Shown: positions 33,617 to 42,554 of the stretch, piece after piece | Position numbering within the stretch: the first letter of the stretch is position 1 | How the letters are laid out: each line of letters begins with the position of its first letter | Origin: Lachnospiraceae bacterium AF51-6-b8A | GTDB lineage: Bacteria; Bacillota; Clostridia; Lachnospirales; Lachnospiraceae | Assembly (NCBI GenBank): GCA_027682585.1 | Contig: JAQCZH010000001.1 | Span: 1-64,000, forward strand | Length of the DNA stretch: 64,000 nt | Reading direction: 5' to 3' | Notes under the pieces: generated by a model | Databases searched by the model: none | The model's input: only the letters and a program-made list of their open reading frames with translations | What the model was told of the DNA's origin: nothing | Program-made: the position numbers and the translations under genes

Positions 33617-33704
33617 AAAAGTGTATCGGCCGGTTTGTAAACTTATTAGCTGACAAATAAGAATAAGGATGACTGCGGATACAGGAAAACACATCTCTGA
33701 AACA

Positions 33705-33766
33705 GGAGGCTGTGAGAAACGAAAAAATCGTTTCTCACAGCCTCCATTGTGTATGACAATGGTATC
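33705..33766 (-). terminator. Perfect 17-bp hairpin with conserved CCATTGTCAT box
   Basis: A 17-bp perfect stem (33705-33721 with 33729-33745, loop AAAAAAT). In minus-strand reading it is preceded, six bases away, by GATACCATTGTCATA (complement of 33752-33766), as at 2557 and 60663. There is no U-run on either side, and no minus-strand gene lies just upstream. Function may be transcript termination or stabilisation of the thrE mRNA, or it may belong to a small minus-strand RNA. The rest of the 398-bp gap (33617-34014) shows no further gene. Confidence 0.55.
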
Positions 33767-34014
33767 CTTGCGAAATACGTATTCAGATGCATGGATTCCA
33801 TGGGCTTGCGTTTGCAGGAAAACTTGTAGATTAACGGGCGTGTAGAAGATCCGCTGCAAATCCTGTGACTTCTTCCAATAGAAGGCGAGAAATAGGATGG
33901 ATATACTGTAACAAAGGAAGTGCAAAGACAAAAGATCTCACTTTCTTGTCACAGGTTTTGCCTCACGACTGTTCAGAACATATCTGTTTCTTCATTTCAT
34001 CAGTTTTCACATCT

Positions 34015-35685
34015 ATGAACACATCAAATTCCACCGGTTTTCTGGCAGAGGGAGCCCTTCTGGCATCAAAGTATCGCATTATCGAGGAACTCGGTCACGG
34101 AGCAGGCTCACGGGTCTATCTGGCAATACAGGAGAATATAGGGATTCAAAGAGCGATCAAGTGCATTCCCAAGAACCGTCTGCAGTCAGGCTATGGAGAA
34201 CTGATGGTTCTGCGGGACTTAGACCACCCCTGTTTGCCGCATCTGGTAGATCTTCTGGAGGGGGCAGACATCATCTGCCTTGTTATAGAGCTGGTGGAAG
34301 GGCAGTCACTGAAGTGTTACATGGATAAGATCCGGCCGGGACAACTGTCAGTGAATCAGCTGCTTGACTGGGGGGTGGAACTGACGCATCTTCTGATCTA
34401 TTTGCACGGCAGGAAGCCTCCCCTGATTTATCGGGATCTCAAGCCTGCCAATGTGATGATCTGCCCGGATGGACGATTAAAGCTGATTGATTTTGGAACT
34501 CTGATTTCTCCTGCGGATGTGTCAGATCAGGAGGCTTCTCTGGGAAGTCCGGCTTATGCGGCGCCGGAACAATTTGAAGGCAGATTTGATGAGCGCAGCG
34601 ATCTCTATGCGCTGGGGGTCTGTCTGAAAGAACTGTGTGATTATCTGCCTGATGATAAGAGCAGACAAAGAGAGGGACTGAATAGAGTGGTCGAGGGCTG
34701 CTGCAGGAGGAGACCGGAGGATCGCTTTCAGACAGCAGGACAAGTGGAAGCTGTTCTGACGAAATTATCCGTGGTCACAAATCCGGCTTTTACCGGAGCA
34801 CCTGTTAAGAAAATGACTTTTCTTTTGCCTGCGGGAATCCTGCTCTTGATACTTCTATGCCTTCCCACGGCTTTGCTGGTTCTGTGGGGAGGCAATAAAA
34901 GGAGTCAAGAGCAGGCGCAAAACATAAGGGGAAGGCTGGAGAGAATGATTCGACAGGACAAGGAAGACCTGACCTTTACCCAGTGGGAAGAAAAGGGTTT
35001 GCTGGAGCTTCTGGCAAGTGAGCCGTCGAAGAGAATGGCCCAAGAAGAACCCCTGACTTACGCTGTCATCTGTCTGCAGGTGGGGAAGCTCTACTGGTAT
35101 TACTACGGGATCGATGCATCCGGGGATCGAATTGGTCAGGAGGCCCGGATGCAGGCAGCCAAAGAGTGGCTTGAGCGGGGAGAGGAAGCTTTGTACAGAA
35201 GCAGTCAGGAGCTTATATCGGGAGAAGATGACTGGCATGGGAGCAGAAAAGGGCCTGAGCAGAAAGAGGAGGAAGCGTCTCCTTTTTCGGGAGATGGCCG
35301 AGAAAAGCTGAAGAAGGAATTAGAAGAGCATCTGGCTCTGATTCACTTCCACGGCGAGGCCGCGAGATGGATGCGCGAGGGGAGGGAGAAGGGGCTGTAT
35401 CAAGCGCATTTCTCCCGGTTGAAAGCATATGAACGTGGCCTGGATGAGGCGGAGAATGATCTGATTCGGGCCCGGGGAAGACAGGAAGTTCTGGAGAGTC
35501 TCTATCGGCAGAGGGAATATTTTCTGGAGGATGGGGTATCGAAAGAGGAATATGAGCAACTCTTGGAGAAGCTGTCTGAGAGAATTCGGGCTATGAGGAC
35601 GAGAAATCCATTTGTAACAAAGGTGCTTGAGGACAGCAGGCATATGCTGGATATGCTGGAGGAAGAAGCAGGGGGGAATTTATGA
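34015..35685 (+). CDS. Hanks-type serine/threonine protein kinase, membrane anchored
   Basis: A 556-residue protein. The kinase domain (~15-240) has a glycine loop (LGHGAGSRVYLA), ATP-binding K49, catalytic D141 in YRDLKPANVM, D159 in DFGT and APEQF. Tyr replaces the usual His of HRD. One membrane helix (~267-293) is followed by a ~260-residue charged helical region, likely external, with no PASTA repeats. The start is uncertain: the ATG at 34015 lacks a clear ribosome site, and the frame is open to a GTG at 33865. The stop overlaps the ATG of the next gene (ATGA). Confidence 0.88.
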   Translation: MNTSNSTGFLAEGALLASKYRIIEELGHGAGSRVYLAIQENIGIQRAIKCIPKNRLQSGYGELMVLRDLDHPCLPHLVDLLEGADIICLVIELVEGQSLKCYMDKIRPGQLSVNQLLDWGVELTHLLIYLHGRKPPLIYRDLKPANVMICPDGRLKLIDFGTLISPADVSDQEASLGSPAYAAPEQFEGRFDERSDLYALGVCLKELCDYLPDDKSRQREGLNRVVEGCCRRRPEDRFQTAGQVEAVLTKLSVVTNPAFTGAPVKKMTFLLPAGILLLILLCLPTALLVLWGGNKRSQEQAQNIRGRLERMIRQDKEDLTFTQWEEKGLLELLASEPSKRMAQEEPLTYAVICLQVGKLYWYYYGIDASGDRIGQEARMQAAKEWLERGEEALYRSSQELISGEDDWHGSRKGPEQKEEEASPFSGDGREKLKKELEEHLALIHFHGEAARWMREGREKGLYQAHFSRLKAYERGLDEAENDLIRARGRQEVLESLYRQREYFLEDGVSKEEYEQLLEKLSERIRAMRTRNPFVTKVLEDSRHMLDMLEEEAGGNL

Positions 35686-37655
35686 GGAAGGTATTGATCC
35701 TGGGGCTTGTGGCAGCGCTTTCGGTTGGAAAGCCGATGGTTCCCTTTCCGATTGAGGAGGGGGCCTTGAACCGTATGGTGGACCTGCAACTGAAGCCTGC
35801 GGCAGAAGCGGTGCAGGTCGCGGACGGCAGGAGACTTTATGCCGAGAAATTTTATGTGAAGCTGGAAGCGAAAAGCCGGCAGATTCCTATTCGAAGGATC
35901 TCCTGGAGTCTTCGGTCTCTGTCGGAGATGAAGAGAGAAGGACAGGAGCCGGGGGAAGGACTTGAGATCAGGAAAGGGGAACTTGAGCACTTTGACAGAG
36001 AGGAGAGCGAAGAGGGAGCCGCTTACAGGGGAAATAGTGAGATCGAGATCGAGGGCGCCGGAGAGGAAGACCGCGTTGACCTGACAGCAGAGATCGAATT
36101 GATTACCGGCCAGAAGATTCACAAGAGAGAAGAGTATGAACTGGACTTCCGGGGGCCGGACCTTGCCGCCAAGCTGCAGGGAGAGAGGAAGGCAATTTAT
36201 GCTGAACCGGTTGCGTTCAAGCTTTTTGCCAGAGATGCGAACTTGAGTGAGAAAGGATTGGAAGTAACCTTAGACGGTCATCCCCTGCTTGTCGAGTGGA
36301 AGCGAAGGGGACAACAAATTGAGGGGAGGATCTGGGTGAGAGAAGATGGATGCCATCAGCTGAAGCTGACAGGACAAGACCAGGCAGGGCATGTGAGTCA
36401 GCTGGCTTCGGAGACATTCACCATTGACCAGACCAAGCCGACCTTTCAACTGGAAGGACTGTCCGAGGGGAGTCATCGGGGAAGTGTCAGCGGGAGGATT
36501 CGTGTGGCGGATGCGCACCCTGATCCAAAGGCCCTGCGGCTGCAGCTGATACGTCAGACAAGGGAAGGAAGAAGTGATTTGAGCGGGGAGGTTCAGCAGA
36601 CGTCAGAGGGGGACCTGTTTTTTTCGGAGCACATCTTTTCGGAAGACGGAAGGTATTCTATCAATATCAGCACAAGAGACGCAGCTGGAAACCGGAGCCA
36701 TCTGTCCCGCAGTCTTCTGGTCAATCGGCGGGGGTCTGTTTTTCATACGGAGGGGGCAGGGATGCCGCTGTCTGATCAGACTTTGCGTCAACTCCCGGAA
36801 TTTGTGCTTCGTGAGGAGAATCTTAATGCGATGGCGACAGGCTTTCCTAAACTGCTTCTGCGCCAGGATGGGATCAGCCGCCTCCTGCGGTCGGAGGACT
36901 ACCAGATGGAGTCCATGCAGGATGCGAAGGGTTTTTGGAGCCATATTTATCGAATCCCCAGGAAGCTGTTTGAGACGGATGGGCGCTATGAGATGCAGAT
37001 TCTGACCAGGGATCTTGCGGGAAACCAGAGTCGGTTCGGGGAAGAGGGTGAATTGCGCTTTCGCATGGATCGGACAAAGCCGGTGATTCATGCAATTTCT
37101 ATGAAAGATGGACTTCGGGTGGATTCAGATCGGTATACGGAGGAGTTTGTCATCCGGGATAATCAGGCCCTAAGAGAGGTTCGATGCTTCCTTGATGGAA
37201 GAGAGATTTCGTTGCGGGCAGAGGGAAACCGCTATTATCTGGATCTGGATCAGGGAAACTATGAAGAGATTCGGCTGGAGGCAGAAGACGCCGCGGGAAA
37301 CCGAAGCGAGAAGATTTTCCGGGGAATTCGAGTGGAGAAAAAGAATATTCTGGAGAGGCTGAGAGATCTGGTAGGTAAGGAGAAAAGGAGAGAAGACAAA
37401 GAAGTTGGACGGCCGGCAGACGATCGGACAGGAGATAAAAGAGAAACAGCCAATCCAGATCGTCTGGCGTCGGCCGGTAATAAGAAGTCGAAGAAGCAAG
37501 ATGTCCTTGGCACACAGGGGCCACAGGTGAGGGAGGGACAGAAGCAGCTGCTGCAGACCGAAGCAAATCTGGTTCAGGGACTTGCCTTGGGAGTGCTTCT
37601 GGCCGGGGGATTGATATTTGGTATTCTGATCCGCCGCGCTCGACACAAGAGATGA
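35682..37655 (+). CDS. Ig-like-domain surface protein
   Basis: A 657-residue protein with an N-terminal signal-like segment (MRKVLILGLVAALSVG) and several ~90-residue beta-sandwich repeats. The repeats are marked by DQTKPTFQL and DRTKPVIHA at domain starts and DAAGNRS at ends, a bacterial Ig-like pattern. A charged, low-complexity linker (~560-620) precedes a C-terminal helix (LALGVLLAGGLIFGILI) and basic tail, so the protein is membrane anchored with domains outside. It is translationally coupled to the kinase gene, suggesting a common pathway or a substrate relationship (inference). Ligand unknown. Confidence 0.75.
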   Translation: MRKVLILGLVAALSVGKPMVPFPIEEGALNRMVDLQLKPAAEAVQVADGRRLYAEKFYVKLEAKSRQIPIRRISWSLRSLSEMKREGQEPGEGLEIRKGELEHFDREESEEGAAYRGNSEIEIEGAGEEDRVDLTAEIELITGQKIHKREEYELDFRGPDLAAKLQGERKAIYAEPVAFKLFARDANLSEKGLEVTLDGHPLLVEWKRRGQQIEGRIWVREDGCHQLKLTGQDQAGHVSQLASETFTIDQTKPTFQLEGLSEGSHRGSVSGRIRVADAHPDPKALRLQLIRQTREGRSDLSGEVQQTSEGDLFFSEHIFSEDGRYSINISTRDAAGNRSHLSRSLLVNRRGSVFHTEGAGMPLSDQTLRQLPEFVLREENLNAMATGFPKLLLRQDGISRLLRSEDYQMESMQDAKGFWSHIYRIPRKLFETDGRYEMQILTRDLAGNQSRFGEEGELRFRMDRTKPVIHAISMKDGLRVDSDRYTEEFVIRDNQALREVRCFLDGREISLRAEGNRYYLDLDQGNYEEIRLEAEDAAGNRSEKIFRGIRVEKKNILERLRDLVGKEKRREDKEVGRPADDRTGDKRETANPDRLASAGNKKSKKQDVLGTQGPQVREGQKQLLQTEANLVQGLALGVLLAGGLIFGILIRRARHKR

Positions 37656-37848
37656 TAGTCAGGCTGACTGCCGTAGACTCTAACGATATTTTCAGGATCT
37701 TCCGGGAAGTATAGGGTGGGAGTTGCGGCGGTCGGCCTTTTCATATGTTACGGGAAGTATTTGTGTTAAAATAGAGCCGATTTACGTGTTCGGATATATT
37801 TTTGCAGGTTTGCAGGGAGAGAACTTCCGGAAAGGTACTTGGATATTG

Positions 37849-39165
37849 ATGAAAATACAGACCATATATTTGGTCGATACAGAAAATGTGAATGAGATCT
37901 GGGTGGATGCGATCGCGGCGATTCAGCCCAGAGACAAGGTGGTTGCTTTCTATACGGATAACAGTCCCAAATTATCCTGGGAGCGGATGGCGGATTTTGC
38001 AGCTAAGGGCTGTGAGTTTGAAGCAATCGGTTGTCATAAGGGAACCAATGCGCTTGATTTTCAGCTGGTTTCTTATTTGGGCTACATGATCGCTTCTAAG
38101 ACGGATTGTCGTTATGTGATCATTTCCAATGATAAAGGGTATGATCCGGTTTCCTATTTCTGGCAGGAAAGAGGCATTCAGATCAAGCGTCAGCCAGTGC
38201 AGATGAAGATAGAGAAGAAGACGAATCCTCAGCCGATCAGTAAGGAGAGCGTCGTCTTGAAGATCTTTAAGAAGGTGACTGGTCAGAGCCAGGTGGCCAG
38301 GACGGAAGATACTGCGGCAGGAAGCAGGGGTGAGACGGGATCTGCGGAATTGCCCAATCAGGCATCTGGACAGGTCAAATCGCAGATCAGGTCAGATCGG
38401 GTATCTGCACGAACCGGAACAAAGACGAAGTTGGAGAAGAAGCCTGCACGGACCGGATCAAAGGCCAAGTCCGACCAGGCATCTGTGCAGACCAAATCGC
38501 AGACCAGGTCCGACCGGGCATCTGCGCGAACCGGGGAAAAGGCGAAGTTGGAGAAGGCGCCTGCACGGGTCAGACCGAAGTCTCAGTCAGAGCAAACTTC
38601 AGTACGAACCGAAGCCAAGTCCAAGTCGGATCAAGCAGATGTGCAGATTAAACCAAAGACCAAGTCAGATCAGGTGTCTGCAGGGACCGGAGCCAGGGAC
38701 GGGGCGCATAAGCAGCTGACTTCATCAAAAGGATGGGAACAAATCAGGCGGCCGGTGCCAGATCCGCAAGAGGCTCAGGCAGTCAGGTGCCTGAGCAAAT
38801 CGATTCCGTTTTCAAAAGAGGCAGATTTTCGTCAGAGTCTGAATCATCTCCTGGGGGAAGACTTGGGTAACCGGGTCTTCGAGCAGCTGCAGGATCAGGA
38901 AAATTGGAAGAAAGAAGCTGACAGGGCTTATCTGGCGAATGCGAATGGAAGGTTGCGAAACTATGTGGAAGTTTTTCTGCGGATGAATCATCTGCCGCAG
39001 ACAGATCGCCCTGAAATCTGCAAGCTTCTGCGTCAGGCGGATACAGACCATCTGGCAGACCTTCACAGAGAATTCGTGAAGCGCTTTGATGATGAACATG
39101 GGACGGCATACTATAAGTTATTTAAGGGAAATCTCAGGGTAATTCAGTCCATGCTGAAGTCATAA
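37849..39165 (+). CDS. PIN-like-domain protein with repetitive basic linker
   Basis: A 438-residue protein in three parts. Residues ~1-115 look like a PIN/NYN-type nuclease domain (IYLVDTENVNEIW, YTDNSP, CHKGTNALDFQLVSYLG, ISNDKGYDPV) with the acidic residues expected of the fold. Residues ~160-290 are a Lys/Arg/Ser/Thr-rich repeat region. Residues ~310-438 are a helical C-terminal domain of unknown type. PIN-like relatives cut RNA, but activity here is untested. The frame is open from 37723; the ATG at 37849 starts the conserved domain. It lies 16 bp before the AI-2E-family gene. Confidence 0.7.
   Translation: MKIQTIYLVDTENVNEIWVDAIAAIQPRDKVVAFYTDNSPKLSWERMADFAAKGCEFEAIGCHKGTNALDFQLVSYLGYMIASKTDCRYVIISNDKGYDPVSYFWQERGIQIKRQPVQMKIEKKTNPQPISKESVVLKIFKKVTGQSQVARTEDTAAGSRGETGSAELPNQASGQVKSQIRSDRVSARTGTKTKLEKKPARTGSKAKSDQASVQTKSQTRSDRASARTGEKAKLEKAPARVRPKSQSEQTSVRTEAKSKSDQADVQIKPKTKSDQVSAGTGARDGAHKQLTSSKGWEQIRRPVPDPQEAQAVRCLSKSIPFSKEADFRQSLNHLLGEDLGNRVFEQLQDQENWKKEADRAYLANANGRLRNYVEVFLRMNHLPQTDRPEICKLLRQADTDHLADLHREFVKRFDDEHGTAYYKLFKGNLRVIQSMLKS
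38365..38700 (+). repeat. Imperfect ~115-bp coding repeats in the PIN-like gene
   Basis: About three degenerate repeats of 38-39 residues, built on SDRASARTGxKxKLEK and SDQASVQTKSQT. The DNA repeats are recognisable around 38365-38480 and 38481-38595, with a more decayed third. They encode a strongly basic, probably disordered linker. Confidence 0.75.
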
Positions 39166-39181
39166 ATGGAATGGTTGAGCG

Positions 39182-40459
39182 ATGAAAATCAGTAAAAATT
39201 TTTATAAGCAGACCTGGGTGCAGATTGCCCTGGGATTAGGAACTGCAATCCTCTTTTATCTGGCCCTTTCCCATCTCAATGTTCTGGCAGAGACAGTCAG
39301 CGCAATCGCTTCAGTTACCCGCCCTGTTCTCTTAGGGCTGGTGATCGCCTACGTTCTGCATCCGCTGGTCAACTTCTTTGAGAGGAGGATCTTCTCGCGG
39401 ATGCAGCATTTCAGACCGAAGACCCGACATGTATTCTCGGTGACGGCAACGGTACTTGTGGTGCTGCTTCTGCTTGTGCTTCTGATGATTGCGCTGATTC
39501 CGCAATTGATCGGGTCTGTGGTGCGTTTTCTTCAGAATGCGGGAGACTATATCGCGAGTCTGCAGAAACTGATTGCTCTGGCTATGGATGCCTTAAGACA
39601 AAACGGGCGTGATGTCAGCAATCTGTCAGGAATGATTAAGGAAGGACTGGATGGCCTGACCAATCTTCTTCCAAGCCAGCCCAGTCAGCTGCTGCACTTT
39701 GTTACCAATATTGGTGTCGGTGTCTTCGATTGGGTGATCGGAATCATCATGGCCATCTATTTTCTGATGGATATGGAGCGGTGGATGGGAGGCCTGCGCC
39801 AGCTGATGGGGCTGCTTCTGAGCCGGCAGCGCTACCGGGAACTGAGGGATTTTGTCAAGAGGTCAGATCGGATTCTGGTTCGTTACATTGGTGGTACGAT
39901 CTTAGACGGTCTGATTGTCGCTGCCGCCAACTTCATCTTCATGATGATTATGCAGATGCCCTATGCTGTTCTCCTTTCTCTTGTTGTCGGTGTAACGAAC
40001 CTTGCTCCGACCTTTGGCCCTATTCTTGGCGGAGCCATTGGATCTCTGATCCTGCTGCTCATTAATCCCTGGCAAGCCCTCTGGTTTTTAATCTTCACCA
40101 TTATCTTGCAGACCATCGACGGCTATGTGATTAAACCCCGCCTCTTCGGCAACACACTGGGCGTGGCGGGTATTTGGATTCTGATCTGCATTATTGTGGG
40201 CGGCAAGGCGTTCGGTGTCGTCGGAATCCTTTTAGCCATTCCATTTGCGGCGATTGCCGATTTTGTATACCGAGAGTCGATTCTGGTCAGGCTTAGGCAT
40301 TTTCGTGAGCGAAGAGAACAGGAATTTGGTCGGGGAGAGAGACAGAAGAACGCCAGGACTATTTCCCAGGCAGAAATCATGCCGGAAGAGACAGAAGGGA
40401 CCGCAGCAGAGGGATCAGAAATTGCCGAAAATACCACCGATATACACAGAGAAAGATAA
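39182..40459 (+). CDS. AI-2E family (PerM/UPF0118) transporter
   Basis: A 425-residue membrane protein with about seven or eight helices, of the AI-2E/TqsA family: PVLLGLVIAYVLHPLVNFFE near the N-terminus, then VGVTNLAPTFGPILGGAIGS and QTIDGYVIKPRLFGNTLGV. Family members export small molecules or act in Na+/H+ exchange; the original autoinducer role does not generalise. The C-terminal ~50 residues are charged and cytoplasmic. It is followed after 28 bp by uppP. Confidence 0.9.
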   Translation: MKISKNFYKQTWVQIALGLGTAILFYLALSHLNVLAETVSAIASVTRPVLLGLVIAYVLHPLVNFFERRIFSRMQHFRPKTRHVFSVTATVLVVLLLLVLLMIALIPQLIGSVVRFLQNAGDYIASLQKLIALAMDALRQNGRDVSNLSGMIKEGLDGLTNLLPSQPSQLLHFVTNIGVGVFDWVIGIIMAIYFLMDMERWMGGLRQLMGLLLSRQRYRELRDFVKRSDRILVRYIGGTILDGLIVAAANFIFMMIMQMPYAVLLSLVVGVTNLAPTFGPILGGAIGSLILLLINPWQALWFLIFTIILQTIDGYVIKPRLFGNTLGVAGIWILICIIVGGKAFGVVGILLAIPFAAIADFVYRESILVRLRHFRERREQEFGRGERQKNARTISQAEIMPEETEGTAAEGSEIAENTTDIHRER

Positions 40460-40487
40460 ATTAAGCTATCAGGAATAGGAGAAGTGT

Positions 40488-41327
40488 ATGTTTAACCTTA
40501 TTAAGGCCATTCTCTTCGGTATTGTGGAGGGAGTTACAGAATGGCTGCCGGTATCATCCACCGGTCATATGATTTTGCTGAATGAATTCGTCAGGCTGAA
40601 TGTATCCAATGAGTTCTGGAAAATGTTTCTGGTTGTGATTCAGTTTGGCGCTATCCTGGCGGTCATTCTTCTCTATTGGAAGACGATCTGGCCGATTCGA
40701 AAGTCGAGAAAGACGGGAGAACATTATCTCAGCCGCAAGACCATTGCCCTCTGGGTTAAGACCATTGCAGCCTGCATTCCGGCGGCTGTCGTGGGGCTTG
40801 TCCTGGACGACTGGCTGGATGAGCACCTCTACAACTGGTGGGTAGTCGCGATTATGCTGATTCTAGTTGGACTTGTCTTCCTTGTGATTGAGAAGAGAAA
40901 TGCCGACAGGCAGCCTGTCGTGACAAGTCTGGAGGGACTGACCATGAAGGATGCTCTGATCATTGGGCTCTTTCAGCTTCTGGCAGCGGTCTTCCCCGGA
41001 ACATCCAGATCTGGAGCAACAATTATCGGTGCGCTCTCCATCGGTATCTCCCGCAAGATTGCTGCAGAATTTACTTTTATTCTGGCGATTCCGGTGATGC
41101 TTGGGGCCAGCCTTCTGAAGATTATCAAGTATTTTGCCAAGGGAGGTTACTTTAGCGGTATGGAAGCGGCCATTCTTCTGACTGGTATGCTTGTGGCCTT
41201 CTTTGTATCCCTTGTGATTATCCGTTTCCTGATGGAGTATATCCGCAGGCACGATTTTAAACCTTTCGGTTTCTATCGGATTGTGCTGGGATTTGTGGTA
41301 ATTCTCTATTTTGCACTGATACACTGA
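40488..41327 (+). CDS. uppP: Undecaprenyl-diphosphatase
   Basis: A 279-residue integral membrane enzyme (BacA/UppP) with the two signature motifs EGVTEWLPVSSTGHMIL and FPGTSRSGATI. It recycles undecaprenyl diphosphate to the monophosphate carrier for cell-wall synthesis, and overexpression gives bacitracin resistance. AGGAGAAGTGT precedes the ATG. Confidence 0.96.
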   Translation: MFNLIKAILFGIVEGVTEWLPVSSTGHMILLNEFVRLNVSNEFWKMFLVVIQFGAILAVILLYWKTIWPIRKSRKTGEHYLSRKTIALWVKTIAACIPAAVVGLVLDDWLDEHLYNWWVVAIMLILVGLVFLVIEKRNADRQPVVTSLEGLTMKDALIIGLFQLLAAVFPGTSRSGATIIGALSIGISRKIAAEFTFILAIPVMLGASLLKIIKYFAKGGYFSGMEAAILLTGMLVAFFVSLVIIRFLMEYIRRHDFKPFGFYRIVLGFVVILYFALIH

Positions 41328-41363
41328 ACGGTTTCGCGTCGCGTTGAAACAGAAAAAAGATGG

Positions 41364-41419
41364 ATATCGTTGTCATAGGCCATAGAACGCACACTTAGGG
41401 AGCATTCTATGGCCTATGA
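41364..41419. repeat. Perfect 15-bp inverted repeat before the MBL gene
   Basis: Arms 41373-41387 and 41405-41419 (TCATAGGCCATAGAA and its complement) enclose a 17-base loop. No T-run follows, so it is not a standard terminator. It lies 46 bp after uppP and 24 bp before the MBL gene. The stretch ATATCGTTGTCATA (41364-41377) loosely matches the box found at three other hairpins. Could be a protein-binding site or RNA hairpin. Confidence 0.6.
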
Positions 41420-41442
41420 ATCGATGAGAGAAGGGACAGGAT

Positions 41443-42369
41443 ATGAGTATTTTCGGGCGTGAGCATGGAGCGGATGGAATCGGAGTCTGCCTTGTGACCC
41501 TCACGAATGAATTTGAGGCTGACAGGGCCATCGCCGCCCTGAAGAGTCAGGGAATTTGCGCCTATAAGCATGAGGATGGTGCCAATCAGCTGATGGGGAT
41601 CTACATGGGGGCAGGTGATTCCCACCCCGTCAGTGTGTTCGTGGCCGAAGAGGTCAGAGAGCAGGCGGCCGAACTCCTCGAGGAAATGGGGTTTGTCGGA
41701 GAACTCTCGGACAGCTCCAACATTCGTCTGATCACACATACAGCCATTCGGATGGAAGTCTGCGGCAAGGTGCTCTATCTGGATCCCTATCAGCTGAAAG
41801 AGGACCCTCATGATGCGGATCTGGTTCTGATTACCCATGAGCACTATGATCATTATTCTCCGGAGGATCTGGGCAAGGTGGCGGAAGATAAGACCCAGTA
41901 TGTCTTTCCAGAGAGCATGAGAGAAAAAATTGCGGAGGAGCGCGCAGATCTGCAGGGGAGAGTCCATTATTTGAGACCCGGCCAGATGATCAATTGGGAG
42001 GGAATCCAGATCACCGGTATCTGGGCCTATACGATAGGAAAAGATTTTCATCCCAGAGAAGAAGGCTGGCTGGGATATCTCATAGATGATCAGAAGCAAA
42101 AGGTCTATGTTGCCGGGGATACTGACGCGACAGCTGAGGCGAAGGCTGTGGTCTGCGATATCGCCTTGATCCCATGCGGAGGCAGGTACACCTGTGATCC
42201 CGAACAGGCGGCTGAGCTGGCCAATGCCATCGCGCCCGATATTGTTATCCCCAGTCACTATGGGAGCGTGATCGGAGACGCTTCCTGCGCCGAGCGCTTT
42301 GAACGTCTGGTGGATCCACAGATCCGGGTGGAGAGGAAAATGGAGTATTTGAATCGCCTCCACTCGTAA
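41443..42369 (+). CDS. DUF2007-metallo-beta-lactamase-fold fusion protein
   Basis: A 308-residue protein. Residues ~8-85 match the DUF2007 putative signal-transducing domain (TNEFEADRAIAALKSQGI, VFVAEEVREQAAELLEEMGF). Residues ~90-300 are an MBL-fold metallohydrolase of the UlaG/YcbL-like kind, with THEHYDHYSPEDL as the metal-binding motif, VYVAGDTDATAE, and SHYG near the end. Substrate unknown. DUF2007 and MBL domains are usually on separate proteins. It stands alone, ending 57 bp before the CIRCE element of clpB. Confidence 0.82.
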   Translation: MSIFGREHGADGIGVCLVTLTNEFEADRAIAALKSQGICAYKHEDGANQLMGIYMGAGDSHPVSVFVAEEVREQAAELLEEMGFVGELSDSSNIRLITHTAIRMEVCGKVLYLDPYQLKEDPHDADLVLITHEHYDHYSPEDLGKVAEDKTQYVFPESMREKIAEERADLQGRVHYLRPGQMINWEGIQITGIWAYTIGKDFHPREEGWLGYLIDDQKQKVYVAGDTDATAEAKAVVCDIALIPCGGRYTCDPEQAAELANAIAPDIVIPSHYGSVIGDASCAERFERLVDPQIRVERKMEYLNRLHS

Positions 42370-42426
42370 AGTAAAGCGGATGGTTCGGAACGAGAGCGGT
42401 AAGCCCATTGCCATGAATAAAAATTA

Positions 42427-42468
42427 TTAGCACTCTTACTTGACGAGTGCTAATTTCGGTGTTATAAC
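42427..42468 (+). promoter_or_regulatory. CIRCE operator overlapping the clpB promoter
   Basis: A perfect CIRCE: TTAGCACTC (42427-42435), 9 bp, GAGTGCTAA (42445-42453), the binding site of the heat-shock repressor HrcA. It overlaps a promoter TTGACG (42440-42445), 17 bp, TATAAC (42463-42468). Bound HrcA would cover the -35. Confidence 0.97.
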
Positions 42469-42554
42469 TTACTTGTGGCATGGAAAGGGGATGTGAGAAT
42501 GCACAGAATACCCTTCCAGAGTATCCCAATAAGTAAGAAGAAGGAGGTGGGCCT

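Noticed and set aside
33865..34014. N-terminal extension of the Hanks kinase from a GTG at 33865
   Set aside because: The extension shows no conserved feature and no ribosome site; the later ATG places the kinase domain near the N-terminus, though the start stays uncertain.
38365..38700. Repeats as a CRISPR array
   Set aside because: They are degenerate in-frame coding repeats without spacers, and no cas genes are in the window.
42410..42426. CCATTGCCATGAATAA just before the CIRCE element, similar to the recurring box
   Set aside because: It differs in the core (GCC for GTC) and the following hairpin is the CIRCE operator, so it is probably chance.
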